Below, piece by piece: positions 34,923-46,551 of a stretch of 64,000 nucleotides of DNA. Position numbers and translations under genes: made by a program. Source of the stretch: Akebia trifoliata (lineage: Eukaryota > Streptophyta > Magnoliopsida > Ranunculales > Lardizabalaceae); the NCBI GenBank assembly GCA_017979445.1, contig CM030708.1:30041613-30105612 (forward strand), given 5' to 3'. Numbering within the stretch: position 1 is the stretch's first letter; every line of letters begins with the position of its first letter. The notes beneath the pieces were generated by a model, which worked only from the letters and a program-made list of their open reading frames with translations, had not been told where the DNA came from and did no database searches.

Positions 34923-35049
34923 ATGTTTTTGGATGTCACAAACTCACATGATGGATAATGGAAGCACATGATGAGACTTGGGCTTCAAAGAAGGTTAAAT
35001 GATTGGGAAATGCCAGAGAACACAAAAGTTATTGGGGAATCTAGATAAT

Positions 35050-35360
35050 GTTCCAAGCTGGGGTGGAACTGGTAGGGGCAATTGCCCCCACAGAACTTTG
35101 AGACACCCCTACATTGTCAACTAATTACATGCCCCATTTGTCACCTCCCCCCCCTTCAAGTTGTTTGTTGACGACATTGCCTCTTGAACGGGCCTTCTCA
35201 TATACTAATTGAAAATGACCTAAATATCATTTTCTTCAACTTCTAACCAAAAATCTCTAATTTTTCCTTAAAATCATTCATCTTTAAGTTCTTCAACTGT
35301 ACAACTAACCATAGTTTGCCCCCACTACAAGAAAATCTTGACTCCGCCCCTGGTTTCAAG
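35050..35360. mobile_element. hAT-like MITE with 8-bp target duplication
   Basis: The element (35058-35352) starts CTGGGGTGGAACTGG and ends GACTCCGCCCCTG, giving inverted ends near CAGGGGCGGAGTC. Its flanks are GTTCCAAG (35050-35057) and GTTTCAAG (35353-35360), one mismatch in 8 bp. Both fit the hAT superfamily. No coding region remains. Confidence 0.7.
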
Positions 35361-36210
35361 GGCAAGACTTCAATGATGATTATATTCTAATATGAACTGT
35401 CTTATTGATTTAACACATTACTATTCATTGAGTGTTACGCTAACGCACAAAGTCTTCATTTAGGCCATGTAGACTGTCATGCATGGTTTAAATGACACCT
35501 CGGTGCTCTAAGATTCATGATTTATATAAATTATAAAGAAAAAAAAAAAATTGTGCCTGGTCAAAGGGTTTGAAAATGGATGACCAACATTAGAAACTGC
35601 CTTGACCACTAGTGAAAAATATATTTATTTTAATTCTTTCCAGAGTTCTTAAAATTTTGTGCGTGCGTGTGCCATGAACTCATCCACCAAACAATCATAA
35701 TAACAAAAAAAAAAGAAGAAAGAAAACTCAACCAGGATTTTCAAGGTCGCTGATCAAGATCTATCATTTGGCTGGGAATGTTCTAGGTTTGATCAATATT
35801 TCAACCACGGGAGAAAAAAAAAAGGCATCATGTAGATAGCAAGACAAATGTATAGATACCAGAAGATACATTTATAAATAAAAGCTATTTTTGTTATTTA
35901 CTCCAATAACATCACTTCCATTTTTCTCTTTGATATCAGCAATCGAAGCAACATTTGTGGGGAAAAAAAGAATGTTCTTTAAAATTCTGAAAACTGAAGA
36001 AGAATAATTTAGAAATAACACCATGAAACTTACCACCTAAATCAGGATCACATAAATAGAACACCACTATAGATGATGAAAAGAAAAAAAGAAGAAAGAA
36101 TGATCACCCTGGGAGATTGGCGCTACTTGGGGGTGGCCTGCATAAGTGAGATTATAGTGGAATAAGGAAAAGGAGAAGGAGCTATAGAAAGCAAAACGAA
36201 CCATGAGGCC

Positions 36211-39200
36211 TTATTCGGAATCTTTAAGGCTTCCGCTCATCAGCCATAGCTTCTTTCGGATCACAATGATTGTTTCATCCTCATCTTGCTCCGAATCTGA
36301 CTCGCCATCAGCTGTTGCAACAGCTTCCCAATGCAATGCTGTTAAATACTTTTTAATGAACTCCACCACTGGAGGCTTATCCCGGACAATAATGAAGCCA
36401 GTAGGCCTTAAAATGCGGTCCATCTCGAGTATCAGATCTTCTACGCTACAACCTTTTTTCTCAATGTCAGAGAACACAGTCCAAGCATGAAGGAGATCAT
36501 AAGTCCGAGGGTAGGTCGAGAAAGCTTCACACCTGTCAAAATTCTAGCATTCAGTAACTTTTGCATCCCCAATCTACTCCTACATCTAAAGCTTTGTGAC
36601 GGTGAACTTGAATTTTCAATGAAGTTGCTTTGCTTACCAGTTGTGTACAGTTCCTATAAGGCCTCTGTCATATATTAACTTGAGTGTGTTCGGTCCATCC
36701 TCTGGCACAACATTCATCACCCAAACATCTTTGTCCTTCAGAGCAGCTGCAAATGATCCCAAGTTTGCCTTCATGTCCATCAAATTCCTGATTGTATTCG
36801 GTTTAATCTTTGGACTCAAAAGATTCCAATAACTCTCGACCCTCCGATGCCAAACTTCCTGTACCACATAATAATATGACACGGCAGGTTCTTATAACGT
36901 GTTTGTTTTCACATGTGTGCATGTACAGGGAAATGACAAGAATTTATACATGGGTATTGTTAACATGTGCCCTAAGGGCACGCATTAAGCTGCATTAAAT
37001 ACACCTTGGAAATAAGCATTTGAGGGTATTTTGGGTAGTAATTTTTTAGAGGTGTATTTAATGCATCTTAACACGTTCCCTTAGGACACATTTTAACTAG
37101 ATCCTTTATACATTTACAAGTAATTGCAAATAAAAAGGTGTTCCATTGGATTACCGTGTCCTTTTCAAAAATTTCACTGGAATAGCCAAAATCATTGAGA
37201 CGTGGAGGAGGAGCAGTTAATCGAGCTGGCCAAGGAACCAATCCACTCCCCTTGGCTTCTTCGATCTCTGATAAAACCAATAATAAACTCAGTATATAAG
37301 TTCCAATAATGAGTCTTTAATCTGGAATATAGTATTCAGAAGATAATTTAGCATAATGGATCAATGGCAAAAAAAAGTATACAAAGAAAGGAGCTTTGAA
37401 GAAACAACTATGCACTAAGTGATTTGGACAAATGAAACTCATGTATAACTCAGGTCCACTTGAACATTGTGGCCTTCTCCTTTAGGATAATGGCTTCCAT
37501 CTCTCTTTAGCTTAGAAAATATTGTTGTTTTGCTCAAACCAAAGACATCAACAAATTCCAAACAGAGAAAAAGACCAAAGCAAACCACCCAGAAATGAGG
37601 GAAAGGCCTTGGTGTGCCACCACATATTTAGGTTGAAATACGTCTGCGCATTACCCATCTCATCCTGAAGGATTAAGAAAAGACCTCCCAAACCACAATC
37701 AGGACAGGGCAATGCATAAGGGAAGTGGTCCAACCATTTCTAATTGTGCTTGTGTGGCATGTAAGGATTATGAATAGATGACCTTCGTCAAATGATGGAA
37801 GATTGCCAACATCTTATTGAGCCTTAAAGACCACATAAAAATGCAAATTTAAGAGGGGACAGCATGCTTTCACAGTGTGTGAGCCAGGAAATCCACAAGC
37901 TCATCTCCATACCAGATGAAGATATCAAATTGTGCATTATATGTGTATTTTATTTTGGAGAGTAAGCCGGACTTGAACCCATGACCTAAAACTTGCCTTA
38001 CAATATTGTAATTTATAATGCCAATCAGTTGGTAAAAGAGATACTTGAAAAAAAACGACTAAAGGTGTTCAAGAGATGAACAAATTCCTTTCTTGAAGAA
38101 TGTTCTACCCTGTTTGTGCGATCCACTTTTGCTACTTTGTTCAAATCTAGAACCATATCCTAAACGAGTTGAAGAAAAATCCTTTGATAACTTCAATTTG
38201 AGAGTCCCTTTGTTAAATGAAGGATATGTGCTTCATGGTAGATTTCGAAGTGGAAGATAGCAATGGTAAACACATGCCAAATAGAAGATTGGCGTGCTAC
38301 TTTTCTAATGGTGATAAAGTATAGTTATTTACGATTCCTATCTCAACATTTACGGGGATTTGTTGCATAGTTGGAACCTAAAAGGTTTCATATGGCCTAT
38401 TCCATCAAGATTAGTAAGAGTCCTTTTGAGTAGTTCTTTGTATAGTTTTTCAGTTTTTCCCCTTCAATTCAATTAATCTAACCACCACACCCCTCTTAAA
38501 AAACTCACATATAATTCCAAGAAATATCAACCAAATTGAAAAAAAGCATATAGAATAACACATGAGATCAAATGACTCACGGTCAGAGTAAGGTGTGATG
38601 CAAGCTTCCATCCGCACACCCCAGACAGCATCTGGATCATCATCAGATTTGCAAAGAGGAGGTTGAGTACCAGGCTCTCTTTCCATGTAACAGTCATTTG
38701 TTAGAGGTTTGACCCAAATGACAGTTTGGTTTCTTTTGACAGCTATTTTCCAACACATGCGTTCTACAAGGGCACTCATTTCTCTCCATATTTTGAGATC
38801 CTCTTCATCCTGCGCATATGCTTCAGGAGAAGAGTAGGCAAAATAGCCTCCCGGCCTGAGTAACCTATCTAATTCAAGTAGAAGGATCCCATTCCTTTGA
38901 AGCCAATCAATCCTACAGCGAGAACAATGAGCAAGTTCAAACGATCTGCTAGGGTAAGGGAGCCTCTTTGTCCCTAATACACCAAGATATGCAGGAATTC
39001 CTCTCTCAAGGGCAAATTGGATTTGGTTTTGATGCACATCATTGGGTGCTAAAGACATTGCTATGATATCAGATGAAAGAAGATATGCTCCAAAACTTGC
39101 AACTCCACATCCAACATCTAGAACTGTTCGGATCCTTCCCTCATTGTTTAAATTATTGTTTGAAAAGTTGAGCATCTGCCAATCAAAACAAGGAACAGGA

Positions 39201-40477
39201 TTATTACTTTTATCAAGCAGTCCAATACAAGATTTGGTATATTTGAACAAGAAACCCAAAAGGCTGAAAAAACAACATAAATAAGTTGGAGAGAGAATGC
39301 CTTGAACTATTCTAACGTAGTCCCAATGATTCCATAATTGTTCATAATTCACAACCCAAACAGATTCATGATTCCATATTTGAACAAGGAACCCAAAAGG
39401 CTAAAAAAAACAACATAAATATGTTGGAGAAAGAATGCCTTAAACAAGTCTAACATCGTCCCAAACAGATTCATGATTCCATAATTGTTCATAATTCACA
39501 ACCCAAACAGATCCATGATTCCAAAACGATTCATAATTCATAACAGTGTGTCGTGTCTAGTGCAACCATACAACCGAGCCAAAGAAAGTTTGTTACTTGT
39601 CTTTTTTTAAAGAGAAAAAAATCCTAATCTTACATTTGCAAGGGAGGCAATATATTTATCAGCTCCATAATGGAAATGAGTGCCTCCTCCTGGAAATACA
39701 ATCTTTTCACCCTTGACAACCATCCAGTTCTGGTCAGATTTCTCATGTGCAAGGTGAGTATGAGGTATGTTTGCTTTCCATACTTCATCTCTGCTTTTTG
39801 GCCACTTGATTGGGACCTACAATGGCCAAGCACAACATAAAAGTAGAAATTAATTGGAATCCAAAAAATAAGGAGATAGCCAACATGAAAGAAGATTTCT
39901 TCAGCTCCAATTCTAGTATTACAATCCAAGTGATATCTAACCTTGTAGCCCGGAGGCGGAGGGATTAAGCAATTGTAGCGCCTTTCAGGCTGAGGGCAAT
40001 GTCTCTCATAGTGCTCCATCAATGACAAATCCAATTTCAACCTCATCTGGTATATAAGGTGCCTATCAAGGCAAGGAATTAACTCTGAATGTCGATCATC
40101 ACAAACCTTCAAGAGTAGAAGCAGAAACATAGTACTGTGTCACTGATACACTTCAAACAGAAACAAAGAAGCTAACAAGTTGAAAAAATTGCCAATTTAT
40201 AATAACTTACGGGAAAGCTTTTTGGTAAAGTATCATCTTCTCCATCTCCTTGCCCAAACTTGGTAGAAGATTCATCTTGCTTGCTCCCAAGCTCAGCACT
40301 TTCATCGCCACCCAAATAAGATGACCCAAGTCTTCTCAAGGTTGATGTACCACGTTGCACTCGAGAGCCAAAAAAGGATCCATAATATACGAACAGAAAA
40401 CCAAGAAAGATCCCCACAACACACAACGCAGTGACTAACCGCGTCTTTTGACCTCCATCAGCTCGTCCCCTCGTCAT
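36211..40477 (-). CDS. PMT-type putative S-adenosylmethionine-dependent methyltransferase (PMT1/PMT3/PMT8 group)
   Basis: Seven coding exons, 40211-40477, 39942-40106, 39634-39816, 38581-39175, 37155-37267, 36638-36858 and 36211-36532, join into 621 codons with no internal stop. The protein starts MTRGRADGGQKTRLVTALCV. Residues about 13-36 form one membrane helix, so it is a type II protein with a short cytosolic tail and a lumenal body, as for Golgi PMTs. CDDRHSELIPCLDR, the motif-I segment LDVGCGVASFGAYL (about residues 224-237), LAHCSRCRIDW, ELDRLLRPGGYF and the second half PEDGPNTLKLIYDRGLIGT are family signatures. Relatives such as QUA2 and the PMT group are linked to pectin methylation, but the substrate of this subgroup is not settled. 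Intron 4 contains a SINE and intron 5 a MITE. At the exon 4/5 junction YSD is followed by Q, where Arabidopsis has H. Confidence 0.95.
36959..37097. mobile_element. foldback MITE in PMT intron 5
   Basis: A 139-bp near-perfect inverted repeat: GTTAACATGTGCCCTAAGGG at the left, GCATTAAATACACCT at the inner edge of the left arm, AGGTGTATTTAATGC at the inner edge of the right arm, and CCCTTAGGACACATTTTAAC at the right end. Arms are about 48 bp with few mismatches. The interior is short and AT-rich. It sits within a 296-bp intron, of which it makes up almost half. Confidence 0.85.
37957..38040 (-). mobile_element. tRNA-derived SINE, copy 3, in PMT intron 4
   Basis: On the minus strand, ACCAACTGATTGG (A-box region, 38021-38033), AAGGCAAGTTTTAGGTCATG and TGGGTTCAAGTCC (B box, 37969-37981) line up with the SINE at 25650. 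No poly(A) tail or target duplication is clear. Confidence 0.65.
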
Positions 40478-40725
40478 TTTGGTGTCAAATTCTTCTAAAA
40501 GGGATTTCTTCTACTTTCACTTATAAATGAAAAGATCACAAAGGGGGCATCATGTGTTGCACTCAGTTTATTATAAAAATTCACTAAACGCAAAAAAATT
40601 CATTTGTCCACAATATTGCTTCAAATAAGCATCTACAGTATTGCCCCTGTGAACTTTAAATTCTGAACTTATCAGAATGGGATTCCCATCAGATATGTCA
40701 AGAACATAAAGCTTGAAGAATAACC

Positions 40726-41565
40726 CTGTAAAAAGCAAACAGAGAAACTATCAGCAAAATCCACAAAGACAGAAAAAGTCACAAAAGTGATTGGCATGAA
40801 TATAGATTCACATCAAAATTTCTAAAGAACGAATTTGTTTTTTATTTTCATTTGTTGCAAGGCAAGAAAGGTTTAGTGCAAAGCAGAGGTGAAGGCGGGG
40901 TCAGTGGGTTTGAAACCTAGGACATGGCATCGACTCCACAAGCCTTACAAACTTAGTTAAGTTGGTACCTACGAATTCATAGATTATTTTTCCAATGACC
41001 AATTAAATCTTTATATTGGATACTTTGGAGATGTCAGCTTGCCAAATATGGTAATTTTTTTTTCTGCGGATGTTGACACCACAGACCTGTTCTAAAAGCA
41101 ATTTTCATTCATTAAACAGTAACCCGCTTACTTACTCAAGAGGACACTGAAATCCGAAACTGAGGCATTGCCAGTTCATAAGCAGTAAATGGGTCACCGA
41201 AGAACACTTATTTTGACAGATTAGCGGAGTGTGATATAAATGTTACCAATAAAAGAAACCAAATAACCTAGATCAAATCTGATCAATACAAGAAAGCCAG
41301 ATATGAAGCAAAGCTCTTAGAATCTAATTTGAAGTTAACTCAGCTGCTTTTATCAATTAATTCTATCACAATTATAAATAATAAAAAAAGTTGCTTTCGG
41401 ACAGACAATGTTGTTTCTCATGATTTTGACACTCTTGGCTCTGTACAACCACTGAACGTTAGTGCAAGTTGGCAAAATCAAAGAATTGAAAATTAAAGTT
41501 GGTGACCGACAACTACAAGCAATAAAGCAAACATACAGCAAAGCAGTGAAAGCGATTGAATAATT

Positions 41566-41599
<34 letters not shown>

Positions 41600-42009
41600 T
41601 TAAGTGTCGGCAAAAAATCTGAAATATTAAATTTTTTTTGCTCTTTTTTAATGAATTTTGTTTTCTAAATTACTCAATGAACCGCGGCTCCCAGATCTGG
41701 AAGAAACGACATATGCGATTATCAATTTCACAAATTCTTTCAACGAAACCAACAAATTCTAGAAAATTAGCTTTTCTAAGATTAATGAACTTAAAAAAGC
41801 TCTCAGATCCAATAAAATCACATTAAAAACACAAATTTCTACGAATCAATCTCTTAGCTCCCGCAATTTAACCAGATCTAACAAAAATAAACACTAGAAC
41901 TCTTCCAAATCCATGAAACGTCTTATATAAATCCAAATTTTTTACTAAATACGTAGTAGATCATTGTAAACAAGCATTGAAGATGAAAGTTGAGATCGAT
42001 TTAACTTAC
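40726..42009 (-). other. likely 5' UTR intron of the PMT gene
   Basis: Donor CGATCCA/GTAAGTT at 42009 and acceptor GCTTTTTACAG at 40726 frame a 1.3-kb intron upstream of the ATG, leaving 40478-40725 as the second leader exon. Leader introns are common in this family. A (GA)n tract at 41581-41600 and a possible SINE-like piece (40857-40985, with GGTTTCAAACCC on the minus strand) lie inside. Confidence 0.55.
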
Positions 42010-42214
42010 TGGATCGAAATGTGATTTAAAGATCTGAATCAGACCTCGTTCTTCAGTGAAAATCTAGAAAAAGAAATAAAAATAAAGTAATTAAATATTA
42101 GACACCAAAAATCCCTAGATTTCCATTAGAGCAATGAAGTGAGATCGCTTTCTGATAGAGGCAGCAAAACAGCTATCCGTATTCCGTAGAGTTCGTTAAA
42201 TTCTCATTTTTCGA

Positions 42215-42222
42215 TTATATAG
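42215..42222 (-). promoter_or_regulatory. candidate TATA box of the PMT gene
   Basis: The minus strand reads CTATATAA, about 200 bp upstream of the proposed leader-intron donor. A piece of the TTTTAAAACTCG element family begins directly upstream of it (42224 onward). Confidence 0.4.
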
Positions 42223-42223
42223 T

Positions 42224-42325
42224 TGTTTTAAAACTCGTCCGAGTCATCCCGGTCTCGGAGGCGACTTGTCGAGATGTTCAATGTGAATCGTTCATCACAT
42301 TGACTCGTCTCTCTTATCTTTTCAT
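42224..42325. repeat. partial TTTTAAAACTCG family piece at the PMT promoter
   Basis: GTTTTAAAACTCGTCCGAGT is the left end of the family described at 22147, followed by diverged ACTTGTCGAGATG and TTGACTCGTC words. No right end was found. Confidence 0.5.
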
Positions 42326-42841
42326 GTTAAAAGCAAATACGAAATACCTCGAACTTTTTTAAGTATTTGAAACGCCTCCTTATGTATTGAAATTGATCAG
42401 ATGACCCCTTGACCTTGATCTTTTCTTATAAACCAATCAAAAGAGATCTCAAAATAATCATCAACATTTTCATTGCCACCATGATCATCAATGATAATAG
42501 TTCCCTCACCATCATCATTACCATAAAATTAATGACAACAATGCCCTCATTGTTATCAACCTCAGCGCCCCTAAATTTCAAATTATTTGCTTGATCACTG
42601 TCTTTTCTAATAGATTAAAGAAAAATGACCAAAAAAAACCTTAATCACCCTCCAAAATCAGTCATTTTCATCCTTTAAGTAAGATGACGATGATGATAAT
42701 CATAATAATAATGATAGCGATGGTGATGGTGATGGTGATGCTAATGATGATGATGTGATAGGATTGAGGTTACTTTTTGAGGGTGAGGATGAGTATGACG
42801 ATGATGAGGATATTATCGTTAATTTTCAATAGAGTCGTTAT

Positions 42842-42995
42842 GAATGCATGCGATCTTGGTACACAGTTGGGTACTTGGCTAACGTGGCAAAAGCACAGAA
42901 CCATAGATCATTTTCATCGGGCTACACATAAAAAAGATGTGCGGTTCTTGTCACATCAGATGCATACCCAATCACCTATCAGGACCACGCGCATC
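42842..42995. repeat. CATAGATG family, diverged copy
   Basis: GTGGCAAAAGCACAGAACCA followed by TAGATCATTTTCATCG resembles the central part of the palindromic copies at 15811 and 52771. The outer arms pair poorly. It lies between two GAT-rich tracts. Confidence 0.35.
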
Positions 42996-43674
42996 CATCA
43001 TTATTCTTTTCAATATTAATGATGATGAGGGTATTATTGTAATTTTATGATGGTGATGTTGATGGTCATGATACAATCAAAATGGTGATGGCGATGATGA
43101 TAATTTTAAGACCACTTTTCAATTTTCATTTGTTTATGTGACCGTGGTCAAGGGAATCATGTCATCAAATTTTTTTGGATAAATTAAACTTTAACCCCTG
43201 TAATTTGGTATAATTCTATCTTAGACCTCTTAATATTTTGATGATTACACTTACCTCCTCTTTCACTAATGGCGTTAAAATCCAGATGATATTTTGCTAT
43301 TTTACTTTTTTATTTTATATTATTTTTATTAAAAAATATATAACTTAAAACAAAAATTAAAATACCCGGGCCTAAGCATTCAATGAACCCTTTTTTTTTT
43401 CACCGGCATATTTGTTTTTTATAAAACAGAATAATATTAAAAAAAAGGGCAAAATGATCTTTATAAAATGAACCTAACAACTATAAGAGAACCGCTTAGA
43501 CAACTATAAGGGAGGTAGGTGCAATTAAGAAAATATTAGGAGGTCAAAATGGAATTACACCAAATTACAAAAGATCAAAGTATAATTTACTTTAAAATCT
43601 TTTTTTTTTTTTTTTTAATAACCGAGTATCCCTGTAGACAGTGGACTGACTTCTATCTAGGCTAGCTTTACCTC

Positions 43675-43893
43675 ATCCATAGCATGATTTTTAAACTCGT
43701 CCGAGATCGAGATGTATCGCCCGAGTTAACTCAGTATCAGAGCTGAACAAGACCAACTCATAAAATCATTTTTTGATCGAGATTTATGATTCACATTCAT
43801 TTTTTTTATTATTTGACTCACGAGACGGTTCAAACGTTCAAAAAATCGTCCAAGACGACTCGATATACCGAGTTTAAAAACCATGGTCCATAG
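43675..43893. mobile_element. CATGGTTTTAAAACTCG element, copy 3
   Basis: Starts CATGATTTTTAAACTCGTCC and ends CGAGTTTAAAAACCATG. TCCATAG occurs at both flanks (43676-43682 and 43887-43893). The interior matches copy 1 over GAGATCGAGATGTATCGCCC and AGTTAACTCAGTATC. Confidence 0.7.
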
Positions 43894-44161
43894 GCCATGG
43901 TCTTGTCCAACTACTAGTCTAGCTGCATGTGCAAAGTATTTGTCAAAGTTTGAGGTGCACCCTTCAACGGGAATAGATGAGGAACACATGTTTGCAGGAT
44001 TGGAGAAGTAACCACTCCTCTAAAGGGGAGTGTTGCTAGCATGGCCTCAACTAATTAATTTTTTTTTACCGATTTAACTGATCATAATCTTTATAAATTT
44101 TATTTTTTGTGACTGCTACTGATCCTGAAAAAACTTTGAAACGGGCATGCCATTTCAAAAG

Positions 44162-44706
44162 TAGGGGTGGCAATGGGTCAGATGTGTTGTGTTGAGGTAA
44201 GGGTATTATGAAAATTTACCAAATTCAAATCCGATGTGTCAAAAAAACTAATAAACCCAAACCCAACCCATTTATAAATAGGTATACCCAACGAGACCCA
44301 TATATAATTTATTTAATAAAATTCTATTTTTTATTGAAAAAAATAAGTTTTATATCTACTATCAAAAATAAAATATCATTATTAAAAATAACGTTACACA
44401 TCATAAATCAATATCTACTAACATAAATTAAGTATCACAAAACATAAACTAAATTTTATCATAAAAAAAATGAGTAATTTAAAATTTTCTTAAATAATTA
44501 TTGATATATTCAAAATTACACGTTAATGAAAAAATAACTAAATGTGTCAAAATGGATTAACGACCCTAATCCGGACCCTACTCATTTAATGATCATGTAG
44601 ACGGTGACACCCTTATGACTCAAATCCAATTAGGCTTGACCCAACCCATTAATTTCATGTCATTTTCAAGTCATGTTTGTGGGTCGTGTTAAGATTGCCA
44701 CCTCAA
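44162..44706. mobile_element. hAT-like element with GGGGTGGCAA termini
   Basis: Left end TAGGGGTGGCAATGGGTC, right end AAGATTGCCACCTC. Inner arms repeat GACCCA, AACCCA and GGGTC words. Ends of this kind are frequent on plant hAT MITEs. No coding region remains and the target duplication is unclear. Confidence 0.65.
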
Positions 44707-45098
44707 ATAAAAAATGATTATGATTATTGAAATTGAAATGTATAACATCAAATGTAATTGTCAAAATGTTAGGGATCAACATGGAATTGTGTCAAATCAT
44801 AAAGAGTGAAAGTGTAATTTACCCAAAAAAAAATTAATTGATTTTTGAAACCTCCACAATTTTGATGTTTATCATCATTTATCATAGGGGGTCAACAAAT
44901 AATTACCAAAAAGATATATATTTATATAATTATAAATAGAAAAACTCTTTAGCTGTCTCCACTCTCCATCTTACTTTCATTTTAATTCTTAAGACTATCA
45001 ATAGGTTATACTTGATACTAGATTCGATAACTTAAGATTTGAGTTGATCGCGGATTGTGGATCTGATTGTTTACGAATATTCATCTTCTTTACCTTTC

Positions 45099-45205
45099 AA
45101 TATATATATATATATATATATGAGTAGCGTTCAATGGCAAACTTTTTAGCAAACTTTTTGGCAAAACATTTTTCAAAACATGAGTTAGAGGTGGGGGCGG
45201 TTCAA
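45099..45205. repeat. (TA)n tract with a composite fragment of TA-type arms
   Basis: TA repeats (45099-45122) are followed by GAGTAGCGTTCAATGGCAAA, CTTTTTGGCAAAACATTTTT and CAAAACATGAGTTAGAGGTG, the arm of the AAACATTTTGGC subtype. Then comes GGGGGCGGTTCAAGGGAC, the terminal sequence of the subtype at 60455-60833. No double-hairpin core is present. Confidence 0.55.
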
Positions 45206-45534
45206 GGGACGTCTTCAAAACCAGATAAGAAGCCCATGTATGAGGGCCGTTAGATTTTGTCGAAACAACGGCTGAGATGCACTCAAACGTCTCTTCCAAA
45301 TAAGAGATAGAGTTTTAGGATTTTATAAAAAATTCTCTCTTTTTTTTTTTTCAACTCACTCTCTATTTCAAACGAATTTCTCTCGCAGATAATAAACCAC
45401 CCTTTGTTCTACTCTTGATAGAAAACATCCTTCGTTTTCGATTACATGGATCGAAAATGAACTAGTTCTCTCTCTCTCGCCCTTGTTTTTAAGTCACGAT
45501 AATGGGTAAGTTGCAACAAATCAACAACTTTTTG

Positions 45535-45845
45535 CCAAACGAGTAAACATAGCCATGAACTACTCGCTCACCCTCCTGAACATCTCTTGGATTGATGTTG
45601 AGTTCCCAATAAATGTTGATGTCATCTTCGGCTCGGTGGGTGGGATATCACACACACTCGACTTCACATTGTTGGGGATCCACTCCACAAAGTAAGAGGA
45701 GTTCTTATTCTGCACATTTATCATCTGCTCACCCACCTTTTTGCTGCTCATCTTACCTTGAACATCGCTGAGGCTGTGAGATAACGGCCATGGCGGGGAT
45801 TTGCTACACACATCATGTTCTTAGCATCCCACATTTTCTTATGAA
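45535..45845 (-). pseudogene. beta-tubulin C-terminal pseudogene fragment
   Basis: The minus strand reads [17 protein letters not shown], then RYLTASAMF, then after a frame change [35 protein letters not shown], and [18 protein letters not shown] followed by a stop where functional beta-tubulins have Q in RVSEQFTAMF. The match then fades. It covers roughly 100 of about 445 residues. The frameshift, the premature stop and the missing ends show that it is dead. No intron interrupts it, but exons of tubulin genes are long, so a processed origin is only possible. Confidence 0.9.
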
Positions 45846-46156
45846 GAGGGTTTCCTATTGAGAGCTTTGTGAAAGAGAAGGGTTTGATGGAATTTATGAA
45901 ACTGTTATGTTCTCTGTAGAGAGAACATACTTGAGAGAAAGAAACCTGAGTTTTGAGATAAGACAGGGATTTAATTTTAATGTAATGAAAAATAGAGGGA
46001 GTTTATTGAAAATGCATAGACTCTTTTTTAAAACTGCAATTTCACTCCAGCTGTTTCCAATTAGAAATCCAAGCCATTGTTTTCCTAATATCCGACGACT
46101 GTCAGTCATGGGTTTCCAAGGCTGTTTCCAAACCGTCCCCTATATATATATATATA
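45846..46156. other. spacer right of the tubulin pseudogene
   Basis: Low-complexity frames only. The (TA)n tract at 46141-46156 that hosts the next element ends it. Confidence 0.4.
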
Positions 46157-46537
46157 GGGAAATGTTCAACACCCTAAGCTTTACCCTACACTTTAACAAA
46201 CGTGTTTTGTCCTACATGGGTTAGAAGTTTTGGAATGGGCTGATTTTTGGAGAGGATGATCTCTATGATTAGAAGATCATCCTCACCAAAAATCAGTCCA
46301 TTCCAAAAAATTTAGCCCCTTGTTTACCAGTTGAAAAATCGTGGACCGTCCATTTTTTGTAAACCATTTTTGATGGGGTTAGAAGTTTTAGAATGGGCTG
46401 ATTTTTGGTGAGGATGATCTCCTCACCATAGAGATCATCCTCACCAAAAATGAGCCCATTCCAAAACTTCTAACCCATGTAGGACAAAACACGTTTGTTA
46501 AAGTGTAGGGTAAAACTTAGGGTGGGGAACGGGACCC
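46157..46537. mobile_element. TA-type double-hairpin foldback element, copy 2
   Basis: Begins GGGAAATGTTCAACACCCTA directly after (TA)n and ends GGTGGGGAACGGGACCC directly before (TA)n (46538-46551). Arms of about 90 bp pair throughout (CTACACTTTAACAAACGTGT and TTTTGTCCTACATGGG and their complements). The core has two hairpins separated by the spacer with GGACCGTCCATTTTTTG. No frame is conserved, so it is non-autonomous. Confidence 0.9.
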
Positions 46538-46551
46538 ATATATATATATAT

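Larger units (their letters stand above)
31098..36210. other. spacer upstream of PPR; mobile elements; PMT 3' UTR at the right end
   Basis: The leader and promoter of the PPR gene occupy roughly 31098-31900. Beyond this are a 650-bp element with GGGGTGCAC ends, a candidate element between GGCACCCC words (33500-34206), copy 3 of the 290-bp repeat and an hAT-like MITE. No further gene is recognised. A frame at 33550-33804 is low-complexity and lies inside the candidate element. Confidence 0.5.
42326..45534. other. gene-free, repeat-rich spacer
   Basis: Contains imperfect GAT/GGT trinucleotide tracts (42675-42825 and 43020-43105), an element at 42842-42995 with GAACCATAGATC, a CATGGTTTTAAAACTCG copy (43675-43893), an hAT-like element (44162-44706) and a (TA)n tract (45099-45122). 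No gene is recognised. Confidence 0.5.
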
